Assembly: GCA_026392325.1 (NCBI GenBank)
Contig: JAPLCH010000258.1
Span: 1-5,968 of the forward strand
Reading direction: 5' to 3'
Source of the DNA: Solirubrobacterales bacterium
GTDB lineage: Bacteria > Actinomycetota > Thermoleophilia > Solirubrobacterales > Solirubrobacteraceae
Length of the DNA stretch: 5,968 nt
Position 1 is the first letter of the stretch, and every line of letters begins with the position of its first letter. The position numbers and the translations under genes were made by a program. The notes beneath the pieces were generated by a model. That model was not told where the DNA came from. It ran no database searches and was given only the letters and a program-made list of their open reading frames with translations. Below are positions 5,707 through 5,968 of the stretch, in pieces.

Positions 5707-5712
5707 AACCTA
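5707..5712 (-). promoter_or_regulatory. -10 hexamer TAGGTT placed for a leaderless thioesterase transcript
   Basis: TAGGTT fits TAnnnT and is followed by CGGGGC and then ATG, the same layout as TAGGAT-CAGGGC-ATG at the GNAT gene. It lies between the SDR stop and the thioesterase start. A direct repeat of GGTAGG (plus-strand CCTACC at 5709-5714 and 5716-5721) overlaps it. GGTAGG eight bases before ATG could also act as a poor Shine-Dalgarno in a co-transcribed message. Confidence 0.35.
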
Positions 5713-5716
5713 CCGC

Positions 5717-5968
5717 CTACCAGTGAATGCCGCGCATCAGGTGAGCGAGTGCAATCTGCTCAGTTGATGCCTTCTCCTGTGGGTCGGATTCACCCTTGGA
5801 TGCTGCTGAATCCGGGAACACCTTGTACGCGGCGCTCATGATCTGATCGACAGCCTTCGGTGCGAGGGCATAGGCAATCTCACCAAAGGTCCCGAGCTTG
5901 GTGTTGAGCTGCTTGGGCTTGCTCCGAATTGCCTCGCAAATCAAGTCGGCTGCCTCCTCCGGGGAGAT
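5717..5968 (-). CDS. SDR-family oxidoreductase / fatty acyl-CoA reductase-like, C-terminal 83 residues (runs off right edge)
   Basis: Only the last 83 codons are in the window, beginning ISPEEAADLICEAI and ending LMRGIHW. The frame stays open to base 5968, so the true start lies outside. The pattern, SPEEAA..I..AI..KP, then TKLGTFGEI..ALAPK.VDQIM..AYKVFPDSAASKG and a terminal RGIHW, is the C-terminal tail I recognise from actinobacterial short-chain dehydrogenases, notably mycobacterial AcrA1-type acyl reductases. The Rossmann NAD(P) site and the catalytic YxxxK are not in view, so activity cannot be checked. Family members reduce acyl-CoA or aldehydes with NADPH in wax or lipid metabolism. 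The acyl-CoA thioesterase follows 16 bases downstream, consistent with shared lipid work. A TTG at 5944 could be misread as the start; there is no reason to begin there. Confidence 0.75.
   Translation of the reverse strand: MSPEEAADLICEAIRSKPKQLNTKLGTFGEIAYALAPKAVDQIMSAAYKVFPDSAASKGESDPQEKASTEQIALAHLMRGIHW

Noticed and set aside
5066..5767. 233-codon plus-strand frame opposite the thioesterase
   Set aside because: The minus strand carries a recognisable double-hotdog protein; the plus frame has no known motif and crosses the SDR stop and thioesterase start.

Overview
The window is a GC-rich, densely coding stretch of bacterial chromosome, most likely from an actinomycetote. A Thermoleophilia/Solirubrobacterales-like lineage is my best guess. 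The clues are a GpgS-like glycosyltransferase start, a DrrAB-type ABC exporter, the C-terminus of a mycobacterial-style SDR/acyl reductase, a long protein with a TadE/class III prepilin N-terminus, and -10-like hexamers placed for leaderless transcription. This is inference from family resemblance; there is no rRNA or other phylogenetic marker. I see no mobile element, tRNA, CRISPR array or rRNA, and no stretch over 300 bases without a gene.

Layout from left to right: the first 38 codons of a GpgS-like glycosyltransferase run leftward off the edge (116-1, minus). Upstream of it on the same strand is a 316-residue protein made almost entirely of thirteen ~23-residue repeats (1155-205, minus). 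A 58-bp divergent gap holding a perfect palindrome separates this from a RimJ/RimL-like GNAT acetyltransferase (1214-1816, plus). Convergent to that is a two-gene exporter, ATPase then permease, with a 14-bp overlap (3466-1831, minus). A 111-bp divergent gap, also holding a palindrome, leads to a 428-residue protein with a prepilin-like N-terminus (3578-4864, plus). Its stop codon shares a CTAG tetranucleotide with the stop of a convergent double-hotdog acyl-CoA thioesterase (5700-4861, minus). Sixteen bases upstream of the thioesterase ends a partial SDR-family reductase that enters from the right edge (5968-5717, minus).

Three small functional groups can be proposed. The exporter pair should form one ABC-2 complex. 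The SDR/acyl reductase and thioesterase may form a lipid or acyl-CoA operon. The repeat protein and glycosyltransferase are co-oriented and may be co-transcribed. The GNAT and the prepilin-like protein stand alone. The points most worth a second look are the pure 23-residue repeat protein, the long prepilin-like protein without pilus neighbours, and an xAnnnT hexamer exactly six bases before five of the six start codons not internal to an overlapping operon.
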